From assembly GCA_949373155.1 (NCBI GenBank), contig CASICK010000003.1, positions 1-64,000 on the forward strand: 64,000 bases of DNA, given 5' to 3'. The stretch is from an uncultured Synechococcus sp. (GTDB taxonomy: Bacteria > Cyanobacteriota > Cyanobacteriia > PCC-6307 > Cyanobiaceae). The notes beneath the pieces are model-generated. The model searched no databases and was not told the origin of the DNA. It saw only the letters and a program-made list of their open reading frames with translations. This document shows positions 47,186 to 56,737 of this stretch, one piece after another (position 1 is the first letter of the stretch; every line of letters begins with the position of its first letter). A program made the translations under genes and the position numbers.

Positions 47186-47257
47186 CCGCCTTGACGGAAA
47201 GATTGGTGTGTTTGTACTATCCACTCGTTAGGATTGATTTGTTTCTGGATCGTCGTC

Positions 47258-47473
47258 ATGTCTGTCGCCCAAGTCAAAAATCTTCAGCGACGGCTCGACA
47301 ATCTCGCTCGTGAAGCGGAAACCGAACTAAACCGGGCCTGTGGTCACGAGCTCTGGCAAAGCGTTGGCTTTGATGCCTTTGATGGCATTGAAGATAACGA
47401 TCGACGTGCCAGCGCCAATTACTACTACGGGCAATGGCAAGTCGTTCGTGAGCTTCAGGATGTCCTGAGTTAA
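47258..47473 (+). CDS. Small conserved-looking protein (71 aa)
   Basis: 71 residues, helical: MSVAQVKNLQRRLDNLAREA, then HELWQSVGFDAFDGIEDNDR and ANYYYGQWQVVRELQDVLS. It looks like a small coiled-coil protein. Function unknown. Confidence 0.7.
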   Translation: MSVAQVKNLQRRLDNLAREAETELNRACGHELWQSVGFDAFDGIEDNDRRASANYYYGQWQVVRELQDVLS

Positions 47474-47534
47474 GGGCGACACTTCTTTGGGGCTAAGCCC
47501 TGTTCAGAATGGGAGCATTCCTGCGCTCTTGCCG

Positions 47535-48335
47535 ATGTCGTCTTGTTGCGGTCCCACTCCGCCTTCACTGGATCCGTCTTCATTGGATCAAACGCAGGCG
47601 GTAGATGACCGTTATGGCGCTGCAGCAGCGGAACAAGAAGCTTGCCTCTGCACTCCAGTGGCGTTTGATCCCTCCTTGCTGAAACCCATCCCCCAAGACG
47701 TGGTGGAAAGGGATTACGGCTGTGGTGATCCAACGCGTTGGGTGCGATCTGGAGATGCGGTGTTGGACCTCGGAAGTGGAAGCGGAAAAAATGCCTTTAT
47801 TTGTGCTCAGGTGGTCGGGCCAGCAGGTCAAGTGATTGGTGTTGACCGCAACGCGGACATGCTGGCCCTGTCGCGTTCTGCTGCACCCCTGGTGGCAGAG
47901 CGAATTGGTTACGCCAATGTTGGCTTCCTTGAGGGTGCGATTGAGGCCCTTGATGCCACCAATGCTCAGGGAGAGCTCCTGGTGGCTGATTCCAGCATTG
48001 ATGTGGTGCTCAGCAACTGCGTGCTGAATTTGGTAAATCCATCTGCGCGTCAGCAGCTTTTGCAGAACATTCGCCGCGTGCTTCGGCCTGCTGGTCGCGT
48101 TGCAATCAGCGACATCGTTTGTGATCGCCCGGTGCCGATGGCTCTTCAGCAGGACGCCGAGCTTTGGAGTGGCTGCATCAGCGGGGCCTGGTTAGAGGAG
48201 GCTTTCCTGGAGGATTTCCGAGCGCTGGGGTTTGAGAAGGTTCAGTACGCCGAACGCTCTGAAACTCCCTGGAGAGTTGTTGAGGGCATTGAATTTCGAG
48301 CGGTCACTCTGACCGGTGCGTTGCCGAACGGCTAA
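47535..48335 (+). CDS. ArsM-like SAM-dependent methyltransferase
   Basis: 266 residues from ATG 47535. SAM site VLDLGSGSGKNAFICAQVVG. Three Cys positions used for arsenite in ArsM enzymes are present: RDYGCGDP, LSNCVLNLV and WSGCISGA. SDIVCDRPVPMALQQDAELW is also typical. N-terminal Cys pairs (SSCCGPTPP and CLCTPVAF) may add metal binding. It may methylate arsenite for detoxification; specificity is inferred only from the Cys pattern. Overlaps the convergent pseudouridine synthase gene by 32 bases. Confidence 0.8.
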   Translation: MSSCCGPTPPSLDPSSLDQTQAVDDRYGAAAAEQEACLCTPVAFDPSLLKPIPQDVVERDYGCGDPTRWVRSGDAVLDLGSGSGKNAFICAQVVGPAGQVIGVDRNADMLALSRSAAPLVAERIGYANVGFLEGAIEALDATNAQGELLVADSSIDVVLSNCVLNLVNPSARQQLLQNIRRVLRPAGRVAISDIVCDRPVPMALQQDAELWSGCISGAWLEEAFLEDFRALGFEKVQYAERSETPWRVVEGIEFRAVTLTGALPNG

Positions 48336-48918
48336 GCAGCCGCTGTAGTCGCTGATCTTCCGCGCCCGTGACCTCTCGCCACATCCCTGCGCTGAGGCCT
48401 TTGAGGCTCAACGTCGTGTCTCCATCCATCAAGTCGATGGAGTGACGAATCAGCCTGAGTGTGGGGAGGCCCACGGCTGCGGTCATCCGTCGCACTTGGC
48501 GGTTGCGTCCTTCGCGAAGTTCAAGACAAAGCCAGCAGGTTGGAATCACTCGACGCTCTCGAATCGGCGGATTGCGATCGCCGATTGTTTGTCTTTCTTG
48601 ATCCGATAGGGCCCTTGCTTTTGCAGGTCGGGTCAGGCGCCCTTGAATCATCACTCCCTGCTGGAGTTGATCCAGTTGGTTGTCGTTTGCGCAACCCTCT
48701 ACTTGAACCCAGTACTGGCGCCAATGTCCAAATCGAGGATCGGTGAGGCGTTGTTGGAGCCGACCGTTATCGGTGAGCAACAACAACCCTTCGCTGTCGG
48801 CATCGAGGCGCCCTGCAGCGTAAACATTCGGAATGGGGACCCACTCAGCAAGACATCCCCAACGACTCTGAGGTTCAGGTGTGAACTGACTCAGAACCCC
48901 ATAGGGTTTGTGCAACAA
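48304..48918 (-). CDS. 23S rRNA pseudouridine synthase, RluE/RsuA type
   Basis: 204 residues. LHKPYGVLSQFTPE, the catalytic Asp in AAGRLDADSEGLLLLTDN and ELREGRNRQVRRM identify the RsuA/RluB/E/F family; the lack of an S4 domain and the length fit RluE (U2457 of 23S rRNA). The start is a TTG; two to three in-frame TTG/CTG codons nearby are alternatives and there is no ATG. Confidence 0.88.
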   Translation of the reverse strand: MLHKPYGVLSQFTPEPQSRWGCLAEWVPIPNVYAAGRLDADSEGLLLLTDNGRLQQRLTDPRFGHWRQYWVQVEGCANDNQLDQLQQGVMIQGRLTRPAKARALSDQERQTIGDRNPPIRERRVIPTCWLCLELREGRNRQVRRMTAAVGLPTLRLIRHSIDLMDGDTTLSLKGLSAGMWREVTGAEDQRLQRLLSRSATHRSE

Positions 48919-49407
48919 AAGGGTCAGTTGCCTGCACCAAAGCAGGGCATCAGTTCTTCTGTCCGGCTGGAAGCGTTATTGAGATGGTCGCCGTGAAGAT
49001 GCTTGGTCTTTTCTGCTGGCAACTTCATCAATGTGGCTTGGATAAACGCATGCCCATGTTGAGAGGCAAGATTCACAACGTGGACCGGTGTTGGTGCATT
49101 GCGAACCTTTTCCCGTCGCTGAGAATCGATTTGAATCAGAGATGCGAACGCAATCAGGGCTGACTCAGACACAGACACGCAACATGTCAGAACTTACAAA
49201 GAAGTTAATTCCCATTTTGTCGGTTACGCCAGAGATTCACCGCGCCGATAGAAATAAGCAACAGGCCCAGGTCGAGGGAAAGCGGTGGGAGCATCAAATG
49301 GCTGTTTTCAGGAAGTGCTGACCCTAAAGAGAGTGACGGCGCAATGGTGGAAATGCGTTGGAGGTGGCCTCCTAAACTGAAGTCAATGACGAAGTTGACC
49401 TTGGCGC
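48919..49407. other. 490-base gap with only weak frames
   Basis: Short frames exist on both strands: a plus-strand frame ending 49321 with SELTKKLIPILSVTPEIHRA, a 59-residue plus frame at 48984, and a minus-strand hydrophobic end LSLDLGLLLISIGAVNLWRN near 49210. None has a clear start, ribosome site or family. The infA promoter should be at the right end. Confidence 0.4.
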
Positions 49408-49677
49408 ATGATTGAGACCTCGGGTGTGATTGAAAAAGAGCAGGGGAACGGGTTTTACCTCGTAACCCTGGAGCAGCCCGCTGGTCACCAGTGCCTGTGC
49501 CGCGCCGCCGGAAAACTTACGAAATTCCGCATCAAACTGCTAGCAGGCGACAAGGTTTTGGTGGAAATCAGTCCCTATGACCTAACCCGTGGCCGGATCA
49601 CTTACCGAGAGCGCAATGCGGGTGCACCGGGTGGACGTCCAGGCGGGAATCGTCCTGGTGGCCCACGCCGTCGTTAA
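49408..49677 (+). CDS. infA: Translation initiation factor IF-1 with Gly/Arg-rich tail
   Basis: 89 residues. An S1/OB-fold start (MIETSGVIEKEQGNGFYLVT, and LAGDKVLVEISPYDLTRGRI) identifies IF-1. Usual bacterial IF-1 is about 72 residues; here a Gly/Pro/Arg tail is added (GAPGGRPGGNRPGGPRRR). N-terminal differences from standard IF-1 (VIEKEQGNGFYLV) suggest the divergent cyanobacterial form. It binds the 30S A site during initiation. Confidence 0.88.
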   Translation: MIETSGVIEKEQGNGFYLVTLEQPAGHQCLCRAAGKLTKFRIKLLAGDKVLVEISPYDLTRGRITYRERNAGAPGGRPGGNRPGGPRRR

Positions 49678-49693
49678 GTCGCGGACTCTTGAG

Positions 49694-51058
49694 TTATTGG
49701 CCCTTGAGAAGGGCCTCAATCGCATCCTTGAATTCACTGCGCTGCTTCACCCCGCGCCATTGCTGTTGCAGCGACTTGTCAAAAAACAGTTGAACCGTTG
49801 GGGTGCCGTTGACGCCTGCCTGTTCGGCAATGTCTTGATCGGCTTCGATGTCAATTTCGATGCCTTGAGCCTGTCCATTCAGTTCTGACAACACCCGTTT
49901 GAGCTGCGGCTTCAGCACATGACAGGGGCCGCAGCTTGGGGAGCTGTAAATAACAAGTAGGGGCTTGGTGCTGTCGTGATACAGCTTGCGGAGGGCATAA
50001 CTGCCTTTTTGCCATTCAGCATTGGCGTCATAGGTGGCTTCCGTGGTTGCTTCTATGGCTTGTGGCGCCTTGGCTTTTTGAGGTTCAACCAGCTCACGAC
50101 GCACAAGCGTGGCCAAATCGTGATGGCTCAACCAGCGTTCTGCTGCAAGGGCCGCTTGGCAACCACTGCCTGCGGCAGTAATCCCTTGGCGCCATTCCGC
50201 ATCGGCGACATCACCCGCTGCAAACACGCCCTCCAAAGAGGTTTCTGGTCTGCCGGGTTGGGTGACGAGGTAGCCGCTGCGATCGCAATCCAGTTGGCCT
50301 TTCAACAGCTCGGTGTTGGGCGTATGACCAATGGCATAAAACATCCCCCGCACGGCCAATGTTTTCTCCTTACCGCTGTCTCGGTCACGCAGTCGTAGGC
50401 CGTTCATCCAATCCGTTCCTTCAACGTCCACCACCTCGGTGTTCCAATGCACTGTGATTTGGGGATTGGCTTCAACGCGATCAGCCATGGCCGCACTGGC
50501 GCGCAAACGGTCTGAGCGCACTAAGAGGTGCACATGACTGCCGTACTTGGTGAGATACACCGCTTCCTCGCAAGCAGAATCTCCTCCTCCGACGACTGCT
50601 AACTCCTCCTTGCGGAACTGGGGAGTTGCACCATCACAAATGGCGCAAGCGCTGATTCCCTGGCTCCAGAAGCGATCTTCGCTGGGTAAGCCCAAGCGGT
50701 TGGCGCTCGCACCAGTGGCGATGATGATCGACTGGGTTTCGATCGTTTTGCCGTCCGCCTGAATCCTGTAAGGACGTTGGCTCAAGTCGATCACGTCAGC
50801 GTCGGCTTCGAGAAGGTGAGTGCCCCAGCGCTCGGCCTGCGCCTTCATGAGATCCATCAGATCGGGGCCAAGAACCCCATCAGGAAAGCCGGGAAAATTT
50901 TCAACATGCGTAGTGGTCATCAGTTGACCCCCAGGAATCCCACCGCGTTGAAAACCCGTGATCAGGAGTGGATTGAGGTTGGCTCTGGCCGCGTATATGG
51001 CTGCCGTATAACCAGCCGGGCCAGATCCAACGATCACTAGGTTCTCGCTCGCGCCCAT
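49694..51058 (-). CDS. ntrC: NADPH-dependent thioredoxin reductase with fused thioredoxin (NTRC)
   Basis: 454 residues. The N-terminal thioredoxin reductase part has FAD site [20 protein letters not shown], the redox CxxC in CAICDG and the NADPH site [11 protein letters not shown] linker leads to a C-terminal thioredoxin domain with [17 protein letters not shown]. The fusion is found in plants and cyanobacteria as NTRC, which reduces 2-Cys peroxiredoxin and other targets with NADPH. The symbol is used here in the plant sense, not for the nitrogen regulator. Confidence 0.93.
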   Translation of the reverse strand: MGASENLVIVGSGPAGYTAAIYAARANLNPLLITGFQRGGIPGGQLMTTTHVENFPGFPDGVLGPDLMDLMKAQAERWGTHLLEADADVIDLSQRPYRIQADGKTIETQSIIIATGASANRLGLPSEDRFWSQGISACAICDGATPQFRKEELAVVGGGDSACEEAVYLTKYGSHVHLLVRSDRLRASAAMADRVEANPQITVHWNTEVVDVEGTDWMNGLRLRDRDSGKEKTLAVRGMFYAIGHTPNTELLKGQLDCDRSGYLVTQPGRPETSLEGVFAAGDVADAEWRQGITAAGSGCQAALAAERWLSHHDLATLVRRELVEPQKAKAPQAIEATTEATYDANAEWQKGSYALRKLYHDSTKPLLVIYSSPSCGPCHVLKPQLKRVLSELNGQAQGIEIDIEADQDIAEQAGVNGTPTVQLFFDKSLQQQWRGVKQRSEFKDAIEALLKGQ

Positions 51059-51188
51059 GGCTTATACGTATTGAGTATGAGTTGAATCTAAACGGACTCT
51101 GTGAGCGATCGCTTTGTTTTTTTAATGCTCAGCGCTTGTGAAATTTGGAAAGAAAGATGTGACGCAAAAGCAAGATTTAATAATTTAT

Positions 51189-51437
51189 TCAGATTCCGAC
51201 CGAGTCTTCCGCTCCCTCTTCGAGGTCAAGACCTTGTCGTTTCTCTGAAACTTGCCCCACGCTCATCACAGATTCAGCAAAAAGTTCCGGACTTTCCCCG
51301 ATACATGTGATCCATTCCCTGAATTCTTGGGTCAACGCGTAGCTGTCTTCATAGCGCTCAGCGCTGTCTAGGGCTTTGATTCGGGTTGTTGCCCAGCAGG
51401 TGGCAACACTGACTCTTCGTTCAAGTGCTGCGTCCAT
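51189..51437 (-). CDS. Small hypothetical protein (82 aa)
   Basis: 82 residues: MDAALERRVSVATCWATTRI, then ERYEDSYALTQEFREWITCI and an acidic tail. Helical; the frame opens earlier at 51503. No family recognised. About 100 bases after the helicase gene. Confidence 0.55.
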   Translation of the reverse strand: MDAALERRVSVATCWATTRIKALDSAERYEDSYALTQEFREWITCIGESPELFAESVMSVGQVSEKRQGLDLEEGAEDSVGI

Positions 51438-51533
51438 GACTGACTCCCAGATAGAGACCACATTGCCTGTTGGAGAGCCAACATCGTGTGTGATTTCGCA
51501 CAACGTCGCATTTTTATTTCTACAGAGAAGTTT

Positions 51534-52991
51534 TCAATGATGCAAAAAATTGGGTAATTCGGGGGTTCTGAGTCGAATGACGGCACCGGCTCCATCGTTG
51601 ACGGCTTCCAAGGGCAGGCTTGGACCTCTCCATGAGCTGGACTGCAGCGGGTCATCGGACTCTGACTCCTGCGGTTGGGCTTGAATCCGATAGGGCTCTG
51701 AAAGCGACCAACTGCGCGCGTAGCTCATCAGCAACGGGTCTGCTGGAGCGAACACATAGGACGGGTCTCTTGGCACCGTTTCAGTAGCTGCCCTTGTGCT
51801 GCACATCCGCACGGCGCGGGTGATGCCCTGCACGAAGCGACTGCGGGTCACAACAGTGGTGAGGTAAGCGACAACACGCAACCTTGGGGCGTCGAAGCCT
51901 TCGGCGCACATGTCGATGCTCACAAGCCAGTCGGCACAGCCCTCTTGAAAGCTGCTGAGTCGTTGAGCAGCCTCTGGATCCTGCGAGTGCACAAGGTCCA
52001 CTCGATCGCCCTGTTCCCTCAGCAGGGAGCTGATCGATCGGGCGTGAGCAATGTCTTTGGCGATTACAAGACCGCCAGCGCTCGGATGTTGTTCACGCAC
52101 CTGCTCCAGCTTGCGCCGGGCCCTGATCAAGAGTTGTTGGGCAATGCTGCTGCTATCGGAAAGACGGATCGCCCGGCGCAAATTGCGTGCTCTCCAACTT
52201 TCACGTACCTCTTCAGAGAGTGGCGATACATCTCGATCAGGTTTCCCTTCTCGGCTGTGCTCCACCCAACCATCTTGGAAGCGAAATTCGAGTGGTCGCA
52301 CATCCCCCGCCGCAATCAGCTCTCGCGGTTCAACGCAGAGGTCAGGGCTGATCTGTTCCACCAGCTGACCACCCTCCTGGATACGGATCCGTCTCGCGGC
52401 ACAAAAGGCGAGATTGTCGGCTCGAAAGGGTGTCCCTGTGAGCCCCAGTCTCAGTCGAGCCTGGCTGCTGAGTTCTAAAAAGGTGCGTCCCCAGACGGGA
52501 CCATCTGGCTCGTCAGGGTCCACACCCAGGTGATGCGCTTCGTCTGCAATTGCTAAGAGTTGATCACCAGCCCATGACTCGAGCGCCTGTTTGAGCCCCT
52601 CGATCTGACTCGCTGCCCCTTGGTAGGTGACGAGCCAACCATCGGCGTTCTGGATGGTTTGGCTCTGGAGGTTGGGGCTCGATTCATTCCAGGGCTCGAG
52701 GCGAAGTCCTAGTCGTTCGGCTGACGTGCGCCATTGGTTGAGGATCGATGTGCGGTGACACATCACTAAAAAGCACTTCAGCTTCCCCTCTTGCTGCATG
52801 GCCTGGAATCCGAGTAGGGCCCCCAAGGTCTTGCCCGCACCAGGTCCTGCATGGATCAGCACGTCGCGCCCGTGGCTTGCTTCTGGCTCCAGTCGTCGGC
52901 GCAGCAGCTGGACGAGTTGCTGTTGCCACTGACGGGGTTGGATCTTGCCTCGCGGGCTGTCTCCTGGGAGCTGAAACGAGGGAAGTGCGAT
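51534..52991 (-). CDS. DEAH-box helicase, start codon unclear
   Basis: SF2 helicase with Walker A HAGPGAGKT, DEAH box in IADEAHHLG, motif III LGLTGTPFRAD and motif VI GITRAVRM. From GTG 52862 it is 442 residues, but the upstream frame clearly continues with a Q-motif-like segment (GKIQPRQWQQQLVQLLRRRL) to ALPSFQLPGDSP. There is no ATG/GTG/TTG start before that segment; an ATC stands at 52991-52989 where homologues might have ATG, and an in-frame TGA lies two codons further up. I give the longer span. It may repair or restrict DNA; the cellular role is unknown. Confidence 0.75.
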   Translation of the reverse strand: MALPSFQLPGDSPRGKIQPRQWQQQLVQLLRRRLEPEASHGRDVLIHAGPGAGKTLGALLGFQAMQQEGKLKCFLVMCHRTSILNQWRTSAERLGLRLEPWNESSPNLQSQTIQNADGWLVTYQGAASQIEGLKQALESWAGDQLLAIADEAHHLGVDPDEPDGPVWGRTFLELSSQARLRLGLTGTPFRADNLAFCAARRIRIQEGGQLVEQISPDLCVEPRELIAAGDVRPLEFRFQDGWVEHSREGKPDRDVSPLSEEVRESWRARNLRRAIRLSDSSSIAQQLLIRARRKLEQVREQHPSAGGLVIAKDIAHARSISSLLREQGDRVDLVHSQDPEAAQRLSSFQEGCADWLVSIDMCAEGFDAPRLRVVAYLTTVVTRSRFVQGITRAVRMCSTRAATETVPRDPSYVFAPADPLLMSYARSWSLSEPYRIQAQPQESESDDPLQSSSWRGPSLPLEAVNDGAGAVIRLRTPELPNFLHH

Positions 52992-53091
52992 CGGTCAGCC
53001 GCGAAAGTTAGGTCTTTCTAACCATTCCATCTGTTGATGCCACCCTTAGCTTCCAGCCAACAGCTCTTGGGGTTTCCGGCCCTCTGCCGCT

Positions 53092-53268
53092 ATGGCCAAT
53101 AGCCGTCCTCGTTATCCATCCAATCCTGATCAGCGCCAACAGCTGGAGCATTGCTGGCCCCTGGAATGTGACATCGATCCCTTGATCCTGAGGCTGCGTT
53201 GGTTGCAGCACCAGAGGCAATGGCCCCTGGTGCAGGCGGTTGAGCAGGAGCTCCTTCCGCTGTTCTAA
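53092..53268 (+). CDS. Small protein (58 aa), unknown
   Basis: 58 residues: MANSRPRYPSNPDQRQQLEH, then CDIDPLILRLRWLQHQRQWP and a Leu-rich end. Balanced composition and helical character suggest a real gene. Divergent from the helicase. Function unknown. Confidence 0.6.
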   Translation: MANSRPRYPSNPDQRQQLEHCWPLECDIDPLILRLRWLQHQRQWPLVQAVEQELLPLF

Positions 53269-53287
53269 CCGGGGTCGAGACCCTGAA

Positions 53288-53749
53288 TCAAAGGGATTCG
53301 CTGTGGTTGCAGAGCAGGCGCTCTACTTCCATTAATCCTTCTTCTGCAGCGGTTTGAGCCCGTTGCTGATCGCCGCCAGCCGCACTGGTGAGCTGAGCGA
53401 CCACGCTCTCCAGCATGGCCATTTTCCTGTCTTGGATCATGGTCAGGATTTCGTCTTCGATCAGCTGTCGCACGGTGTTGCTGCGCAGGAAGCTTTCGGT
53501 GGCGTTGATTATTCCATCCATCAGCGTGCGATCGGGCTCGGCTTCTGGGTCGGACTGTTTGCCTTGCAATTTGAATTCCCAATCCAGGTGGCGTCGTTGC
53601 CAACCTGCGGCGTGCAGGCTGGGCATCACCGATTGAGAAAAGGTGTCCACGGACATTTCGTAGATCCGTTCTGCAAGTCGCTCGCACCATTCCCTGCCGT
53701 GATGGCTATGGCAAACACCATCAGGACATTCGATTGCAGACAGACCCAT
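53288..53749 (-). CDS. Conserved-looking hypothetical protein (153 aa)
   Basis: 153 residues. An N-terminal part with Cys and His (CPDGVCHSHHGREWCERLAE) could bind a metal. The rest is helical (RLAERIYEMSVDTFSQSVMP, SNTVRQLIEDEILTMIQDRK). No family I can name. Convergent with the 58-residue gene. Confidence 0.65.
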   Translation of the reverse strand: MGLSAIECPDGVCHSHHGREWCERLAERIYEMSVDTFSQSVMPSLHAAGWQRRHLDWEFKLQGKQSDPEAEPDRTLMDGIINATESFLRSNTVRQLIEDEILTMIQDRKMAMLESVVAQLTSAAGGDQQRAQTAAEEGLMEVERLLCNHSESL

Positions 53750-53869
53750 GCCCTTATAGACAGAAATCTCTAATTGGCCACAGCTGCTTCACTAAGTCAG
53801 CTTCTACAGAAATGATGCGTTTTGGGAGCGACGACCTCGTAATCTCAGCCGGGTGGCGGCACAACGAAC

Positions 53870-55009
53870 TTGCCCAGACTCCTTATCCCGATTGAAAGCG
53901 CAGCGGCTGAAACCCGTGTAGCAGCTTCACCCGAGACCCTTAAAAAATTCATTGCCCTCGGCTGCTCCGTAGCCGTAGAGCGTGGTGCCGGAGTGTCCTC
54001 CGGTTTTCTTGACGAGACTTACGCCAGTGCTGGAGCCGATTTGGTTGCTCCAGGAGAGGCTCAAGCCTGGGGTCAGGCCGACATTTTGCTTTGCGTGCAA
54101 AGCCCTAGTCCGTCATCGCTCGGTCGCTTGCGACGGGGTGCCCTGGTGGTGGGCATGTTGTCCCCCTATGGCAATCAAGAGCTATCGGAAGCGTTGAAGG
54201 CATGTGGTCTATCAGCCATGGCCCTTGAGCTTCTGCCTCGTATCAGTCGTGCTCAGTCCGCTGATGTGCTCTCCTCCCAGGCCAACATCGCTGGCTACAA
54301 GGCCGTGCTACTTGGCGCTGCGGCTTTAGATCGCTATTTCCCGATGTTGATGACGGCGGCAGGAACCGTCCAACCCGCAAGGGTTGTGGTGCTGGGTGCT
54401 GGTGTTGCAGGTCTCCAGGCCGTTGCAACCGCTCGCCGTTTGGGCGCGGTGGTCTATGTAAGTGATATTCGCCCTGCCGTGAAAGAGCAGGTTGAATCGC
54501 TTGGAGCTCGTTTCATCGATCCTCCTGAGATGGAGGACAAGCCAGCCGAGTCGGGCGGTTATGCCAAGCAAGCCTCGGATGCGTTTCTGGCCGCGCAGCG
54601 ACAACAGCTGTCCGACCAGCTCGCCCAGGCTGATGTGGCGATTTGTACTGCCCAAGTGCCGGGTAGGCGAGCCCCACGCTTGATCAGTGAGGACATGCTT
54701 GATCGCATGCGCCCCGGATCGGTGGTCGTGGACCTGGCCGTGGCTCAAGGTGGAAACTGTGCCGATACCGTGCCGTCCCAAACCGTGAATCGCAAAGGCG
54801 TGAAGCTGATTGGTGCGAACGAACTTCCCTGCAGCGTCCCGAATCACGCCAGCTCGTTGTACGCCAGAAATCTTTTGGCCTTGCTGCAACCCACTCTTCA
54901 AGACGGCCAGCTCACGCTCGACATCGAAGACGAGCTCATCGCTGGTTGTTTGATCGCTCATGACGGCAGCATTCGCCGTAGCGATGTTCTTACTCCTGGA
55001 GCTAACTAA
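53870..55009 (+). CDS. pntA1: NAD(P) transhydrogenase subunit alpha, part 1
   Basis: 379 residues. LIPIESAAAETRVAASPETL is the start of the NAD(H)-binding domain I; VVVLGAGVAGLQAVATARRL is the dinucleotide fold and CTAQVPGRRAPRLISEDMLD follows. In this three-gene form domain I is a separate protein. It hands hydride between NADH and NADP+ as the proton gradient is used. Starts at a TTG. Stop and next start overlap by one base (TAATG). Confidence 0.93.
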   Translation: MPRLLIPIESAAAETRVAASPETLKKFIALGCSVAVERGAGVSSGFLDETYASAGADLVAPGEAQAWGQADILLCVQSPSPSSLGRLRRGALVVGMLSPYGNQELSEALKACGLSAMALELLPRISRAQSADVLSSQANIAGYKAVLLGAAALDRYFPMLMTAAGTVQPARVVVLGAGVAGLQAVATARRLGAVVYVSDIRPAVKEQVESLGARFIDPPEMEDKPAESGGYAKQASDAFLAAQRQQLSDQLAQADVAICTAQVPGRRAPRLISEDMLDRMRPGSVVVDLAVAQGGNCADTVPSQTVNRKGVKLIGANELPCSVPNHASSLYARNLLALLQPTLQDGQLTLDIEDELIAGCLIAHDGSIRRSDVLTPGAN

Positions 55010-55314
55010 TGGATGCGAATTTCGTTGAATTTCTCTGGGTGCTGCTGTTAGGCAGCCTCTTAGGCCTTGAACTGATCGGCAAAGTGCCCCCAACGCTGCA
55101 CACGCCGCTGATGAGCGGTGCGAATGCGATTTCGGGCATCACAGTGCTGGCCGCACTCACAGCAATTATCAAGGCAGATGGCAATCAGGCACTGCTGGTG
55201 CTCGGTTCAATCTCCCTTGGATTTGCTCTGTTCAATGTGATTGGCGGATTCCTCGTCACCGATCGAATGCTGGCCATGTTCAGCCGTAAGCCCGCCCGTA
55301 AGGAGAACCGCTGA
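55009..55314 (+). CDS. pntA2: NAD(P) transhydrogenase subunit alpha, part 2
   Basis: 101 residues with three to four membrane helices (EFLWVLLLGSLLGLELIGKV, THPLM-type turn at HTPLMSGANAISGI). Forms the first half of the membrane domain II. Overlaps pntA1 and pntB by one base each. Confidence 0.93.
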   Translation: MDANFVEFLWVLLLGSLLGLELIGKVPPTLHTPLMSGANAISGITVLAALTAIIKADGNQALLVLGSISLGFALFNVIGGFLVTDRMLAMFSRKPARKENR

Positions 55315-56729
55315 TGTCTGATTTCTTTAAGTACGCGATCGATCTGGTTGCGGTTCTGCTGTTGGCCTTCGGCATCAAGGGGCTATCCAAGGTGCGTTCT
55401 GCGCGTGGAGCCAATCAATTGGCTGCCGTGGCGATGGGTTTGGCGGTGATCGGACTGCTCGGAAGCTATCTCGGACAGCCCAGCCTTAATGCCCAGGCTT
55501 GGGCATGGATCCTTGCCGGTACGGCCGTTGGTGGTGTGCTCGGTGCGATCACTGCGCAGCGCGTGCCGATGACCTCCATGCCGGAGGTCGTGGCCTTGTT
55601 CAACGGTTGTGGCGGCATGTCGTCGTTGCTTGTTGCCCTGGCAGCGGCTCTTTATCCAGCGGCGCTGGATGCCACCGGGATCGTGGCCTTGGTCTCGATT
55701 GTGATCTCCGTGTTTGTGGGTTCGATCACCTTTACCGGTTCGATCGTGGCGATGGCCAAGCTCCAGGGCTGGCTGTCTACTCCGCCATGGATGCAGAGCA
55801 AGGCGCGCCATGTGGTGAACATTGCTTTGGCGGTGGTGGCGTTGATCGCTGCGGTCGAGATGATTCGCAACGGTGGAAGCGGCCTGTGGCTGCTGGTTGT
55901 GGCCTCCGCGTTACTTGGAGTGGGCGTCACCCTGCCGATCGGCGGAGCCGACATGCCTGTGGTGATCTCGCTGCTAAATAGCTATTCCGGCGTGGCTGCT
56001 GCTGCTGCTGGTTTCGTTGTGGGCAGTCAGCTGCTGATCGTGGCTGGCGCCATGGTGGGCGCTGCCGGTTTGATCCTCACCCAGGTGATGTGCAAAGGCA
56101 TGAATCGCTCGTTGGTGTCGGTGCTGTTTGGAGGAGCGCTTGGCGCTTCATCCACCGCCTCTAGTGGTGGTGGCGAATACACCAACATCACCAGTTGCAG
56201 TGTTGAGGAGTGCGCCCTCACCCTTGAAGCGGCAGAACGGGTGATCATCGTTCCCGGCTATGGCCTCGCTGTGGCCCAAGCCCAGCACACGCTGCGGGAA
56301 GTGACCCGCTCCCTTGAAGCCGCTGGAATTGAAGTGGCCTACGCCATTCACCCTGTGGCGGGCCGGATGCCCGGCCACATGAATGTGCTTCTTGCTGAGG
56401 CCGATGTGCCCTACGAGCAGCTCAAGGAAATGGATGTGATCAACCCTGACTTCCCTGCCACTGATGTGGTGCTCGTTTTGGGTGCCAACGATGTGGTGAA
56501 TCCCCAGGCCAAGACCGATCCCAATTCACCGCTCTATGGCATGCCTGTGCTGGATGTTCAGCAGGCTCGCACCGTGTTTGTGGTGAAGCGCGGCATGAGT
56601 GCCGGTTATTCGGGCATCAAAAATGACCTGTTTGAACTCGCCAACACCTCCATGGTGTTTGGCGATGCCAAAAAGGTGCTTGGCGATCTGCTGGGAGAGC
56701 TCAAGGAGTTAGGTGTCGGTAAGAAATAG
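55314..56729 (+). CDS. pntB: NAD(P) transhydrogenase subunit beta
   Basis: 471 residues. N-terminal eight or so membrane helices with MPEVVALFNGCGGMSSLLVA, then the soluble NADP(H)-binding domain III (VIIVPGYGLAVAQAQHTLRE, HPVAGRMPGHMNVLLAEADV, VLVLGANDVVNPQAK). Completes the proton-pumping transhydrogenase that raises NADPH. Last gene of the three-gene set; the hydrolase follows 9 bases later. Confidence 0.95.
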   Translation: MSDFFKYAIDLVAVLLLAFGIKGLSKVRSARGANQLAAVAMGLAVIGLLGSYLGQPSLNAQAWAWILAGTAVGGVLGAITAQRVPMTSMPEVVALFNGCGGMSSLLVALAAALYPAALDATGIVALVSIVISVFVGSITFTGSIVAMAKLQGWLSTPPWMQSKARHVVNIALAVVALIAAVEMIRNGGSGLWLLVVASALLGVGVTLPIGGADMPVVISLLNSYSGVAAAAAGFVVGSQLLIVAGAMVGAAGLILTQVMCKGMNRSLVSVLFGGALGASSTASSGGGEYTNITSCSVEECALTLEAAERVIIVPGYGLAVAQAQHTLREVTRSLEAAGIEVAYAIHPVAGRMPGHMNVLLAEADVPYEQLKEMDVINPDFPATDVVLVLGANDVVNPQAKTDPNSPLYGMPVLDVQQARTVFVVKRGMSAGYSGIKNDLFELANTSMVFGDAKKVLGDLLGELKELGVGKK

Positions 56730-56737
56730 ATTCGCCT

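Noticed and set aside
48984..49163. 59-residue plus-strand frame
   Set aside because: Cys/Trp-rich without a coherent pattern and no start signal.
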